Below are positions 62,155-64,000 of a stretch of DNA of 64,000 bases, piece after piece. Below the pieces are notes generated by a model, which worked only from the letters and a program-made list of their open reading frames with translations, was not told the DNA's origin and ran no database searches. This DNA is from Rhodococcus jostii RHA1 (lineage in GTDB: Bacteria > Actinomycetota > Actinomycetes > Mycobacteriales > Mycobacteriaceae), in the NCBI RefSeq assembly GCF_000014565.1, contig NC_008271.1:124001-188000 (forward strand), in the 5' to 3' direction. Made by a program: the position numbers and the translations under genes. Every line of letters starts with the position of its first letter. Position 1 is the stretch's first letter.

Positions 62155-63335
62155 GCGGCTCCTTCCTTGATCTTCTTCAAGATGGTCACTCCCGATGTGG
62201 CGAAGTCGCTTTCGTGGAAGCCACCGGAGATGTGGGCCAGGGCCGTCTGCGCGGACGGGACCTGTCGATCGCCGGCGCGGCCCAGAAGCTGGTCCGCAAG
62301 CTCGACGATCTGCGCCACACCGGTGGCGCCGAGCGGATGGCCACGATTGAGGAGACCACCTCCGGTGTTCACAGGAATCTTTCCGCCGAGCGATGTTTCG
62401 CCACTTTCGACGAACTTGCCGCCCATTCCGGGTTCGCAGAATCCGAGGTCCTCATAGTGAATGATCTCCGCAATTGAGAACGAGTCATGGACCTCCGCTA
62501 CGTCGATGTCGGCGGGGCCGACCCCCGCGACGTCGTATGCCTGGCGTGAGGTCGAGCGGTCCAGCCCGAAGGACGTCATATCTCGGGTCTGGTTCCGATA
62601 GAAACCACTGCCGATCACCGATGCCCCGATCTGGATCCCAGGTTCGATCCCCAACCGTTCGGCGCCTCTCTCGCTCACGATGACCGCGGCCGCGGCGCCG
62701 TCGCCGGTGGGACAGCAGTCGAGGAGATGCAGCGGACCGACTACGTGCTTTGCGGACAGGACATCCTCCATCGTGATCGGGGTACGATACTGCGCCTTCG
62801 GATTCAGTGCGGCAGCTCGACGGTTCTTCACTGCGACCGCGGCGATCTGTTCGCGAGTGGTCCCGTAGTGCTCCATGTGCCGGCGAGCAGCCATGGCGTA
62901 GTACGCCGGCGGCGTAAAACCTTGTTCGCCTTCCAGAAGCATTCCGTCCGAAGTGAGCGGCCGGCCCTTCCCGTCTCGGCGAGACATCTGTTCCACCCCG
63001 ATGACGAGTGCGACGTCGTAGGTGCCGCTCGCCACGGCCATATTCGCGACATTGAACGCAATCGAACCGGAAGCGCAGTACGCCTTTTCGTTGTACACGG
63101 CGACACCTTCGATGCCGATCTCCCACCCTACGAGCTGACCGACGCCGCTCTCGCGGGAATGGAGGATGCCGCTTCGCGCGGATCCGCAGCTGATCATCTC
63201 CACATCGTGCGGCCGGACGTTCGCGTCACCAAGCGCCGAGAGGCCAGCGTCTCGCCCCAGGGAACCCATGTTCTCTGTGGGGAATTTTCCGAAGGGCGTC
63301 ATACCTACCCCTGCGAGGAATGTGCTGCGTGTCAC
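62151..63335 (-). CDS. Thiolase, SCP2/acetyl-CoA acetyltransferase type
   Basis: 394 aa, GTG start 63333-63335 with a GGAGC site. MTRSTFLAGVGMTPFGKFPT, nucleophile Cys in EKAYCASGSIAFNVA, VEQMSRRDGKG, and the His motif TGGGLLNRGHPLGATG. It cleaves beta-ketoacyl-CoA, or forms a retro-Claisen pair with the Zn-ribbon protein. First gene of the seven-gene operon ending at 56331. Confidence 0.92.
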   Translation of the reverse strand: MTRSTFLAGVGMTPFGKFPTENMGSLGRDAGLSALGDANVRPHDVEMISCGSARSGILHSRESGVGQLVGWEIGIEGVAVYNEKAYCASGSIAFNVANMAVASGTYDVALVIGVEQMSRRDGKGRPLTSDGMLLEGEQGFTPPAYYAMAARRHMEHYGTTREQIAAVAVKNRRAAALNPKAQYRTPITMEDVLSAKHVVGPLHLLDCCPTGDGAAAAVIVSERGAERLGIEPGIQIGASVIGSGFYRNQTRDMTSFGLDRSTSRQAYDVAGVGPADIDVAEVHDSFSIAEIIHYEDLGFCEPGMGGKFVESGETSLGGKIPVNTGGGLLNRGHPLGATGVAQIVELADQLLGRAGDRQVPSAQTALAHISGGFHESDFATSGVTILKKIKEGAA

Positions 63336-63354
63336 CGCAAGCTCCTGTCTGTGC

Positions 63355-63387
63355 GTATACCGTATACGGATGATGGTTGCAGGTCAA
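63355..63387 (-). promoter_or_regulatory. Promoter with operator for the seven-gene degradation operon
   Basis: On the minus strand: -35 TTGACC (63382-63387), 17-bp spacer, -10 TACGGT (63359-63364) inside the perfect palindrome GTATACCGTATAC (63355-63367). Same geometry as the promoters at 34249 and 53015, but without the CRP-like site. It ends 20 bp before the GTG, so the leader is very short. Confidence 0.75.
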
Positions 63388-63410
63388 CGATCTCGACCAC
63401 GACAGTCGAA

Positions 63411-64000
63411 TCAGTCCAGTTCCAGTCCCTGCGACTCTAGGTAGGCCACCAGTCCGCGGCCGGAATCGACTATGTGCTCGGTCATCAGGCGGCCGACCTC
63501 GTCATGCTCGCCCGCACGCATCGCGTCGAGGATCTGGCCGTGTTCACAATTCGACTTCACCGACCACTCAGGCATTTCGACCAGGAAATCTCGCGGAAGC
63601 TCGAGTGAGGTCGTCTTGATCGCGGAAAGCAGTTTGCGCGATTTGGCCAACCGATTGATGTTGCGATGCAGAGTCCAGTTCAACTCCGCCATCTTCTGAT
63701 AATTCTCCTGAGCCGCCGCATCAAGCATGGCCTCGTGCAGACCGGTGAGGGCCAGAAGATCTGCCTCCTGCGCATTGCGCGACGCCCGCTCGGCGGCTAT
63801 GCCGGTCAGCGTTCCCTCGATGAGGTAGGTGTCGAGCAGGTCGGATCTGCTCAGCGGCGCAACGACCGTGTGCTGCGTGGCATCCGTGGTCAGCATTCCC
63901 TCATGTATGAGGGCACGGAGACCGTCCCGAACCGGCATCCGGCTTGTGCCGAACTCTTCACACAACTGCTGCTGGGACAGTCTCGTGCCGGGCTTGATGA
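63411..64000 (-). CDS. GntR-family regulator with FCD domain (N-terminus cut by window edge)
   Basis: The last ~196 residues are visible. The winged-helix end IKPGTRLSQQQLCEEFGTSR, MPVRDGLRALIHEGMLTTD is followed by an FCD ligand domain (LLDTYLIEGTLTGIAAERAS, MAELNWTLHRNINRLAKSRK, EVGRLMTEHIVDSGRGLVAY). FCD regulators such as NanR bind GGTATA-type sites, which fits the shared GTATAC-like operators of this island. Located just upstream of the thiolase operon on the same strand, it is the best candidate repressor of that operon and the other three units. Confidence 0.9.
   Translation of the reverse strand, partial: IKPGTRLSQQQLCEEFGTSRMPVRDGLRALIHEGMLTTDATQHTVVAPLSRSDLLDTYLIEGTLTGIAAERASRNAQEADLLALTGLHEAMLDAAAQENYQKMAELNWTLHRNINRLAKSRKLLSAIKTTSLELPRDFLVEMPEWSVKSNCEHGQILDAMRAGEHDEVGRLMTEHIVDSGRGLVAYLESQGLELD

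Overview
The window is high-GC actinobacterial DNA. It most probably comes from Rhodococcus or a close relative in the Mycobacteriales, on a large plasmid or a plastic chromosomal region. Evidence: a WhiB protein, a mycobacterial-type LexA box, LGFP-repeat exported proteins, F420- and mycofactocin-type dehydrogenases, a KfrA-like coiled-coil plasmid-type protein, and many GTG/TTG starts with strong GGAGG ribosome sites. No rRNA, tRNA or CRISPR array was recognised.

Left third (1-20.3 kb). After a cut-off gene and a beta-repeat/Asp-Gly-repeat protein, an 11.5-kb mobile element (3942-15482) sits inside imuA', an SOS-type gene. The two imuA' halves rejoin in frame across a 6-bp direct repeat (CGCGAC), and the element has imperfect terminal inverted repeats (TTCTCTRGGGGT). 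It carries a three-gene tyrosine-recombinase unit like that of Tn554 (tnpA-tnpB-tnpC). Its cargo looks like an LGFP-repeat polymorphic-toxin locus: one full-length exported protein with a unique C-terminal domain, a decayed paralogue, and two N-terminally cut 'orphan' C-terminal modules placed head to head, each followed by a candidate immunity gene. The imuA' promoter, with its LexA box, points into the recombinase genes. To the right lie small proteins, a stand-alone LigD-type DNA ligase, the KfrA-like protein and other small genes.

Middle (20.4-29.7 kb). A defence island: a complete type I restriction-modification operon (hsdM-hsdS-hsdR), an AT-richer OLD-type ATPase/Toprim nuclease, and an IS3-family insertion sequence with 26-bp terminal repeats and a 3-bp target duplication, whose orfB is frameshifted.

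Right half (29.9-64 kb). A whiB gene, then a catabolic island. It holds two acyl-CoA synthetases, an alpha/beta hydrolase, SDRs, an NDMA/mycofactocin-type alcohol dehydrogenase, an FAD hydroxylase, an aldehyde dehydrogenase, an exporter, a ribose-type ABC importer, an F420 module (LLM oxidoreductase + F420-dependent glucose-6-phosphate dehydrogenase + phosphoglucose isomerase), and a tight seven-gene operon (thiolase, Zn-ribbon protein, acyl-CoA dehydrogenase, two crotonases, SDR, fused CoA-transferase-type protein). The crotonase resembling BadI suggests hydrolytic cleavage of an alicyclic or terpenoid-like ring at the CoA level, but the substrate is not known. Four transcription units share a 13-bp operator-like palindrome (GWATACCGWATNC type). 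In three of them it overlaps the -10 box of a TTGACC-N17-TACGGT promoter. The FCD-type GntR regulator cut by the right edge is the natural candidate to bind it.
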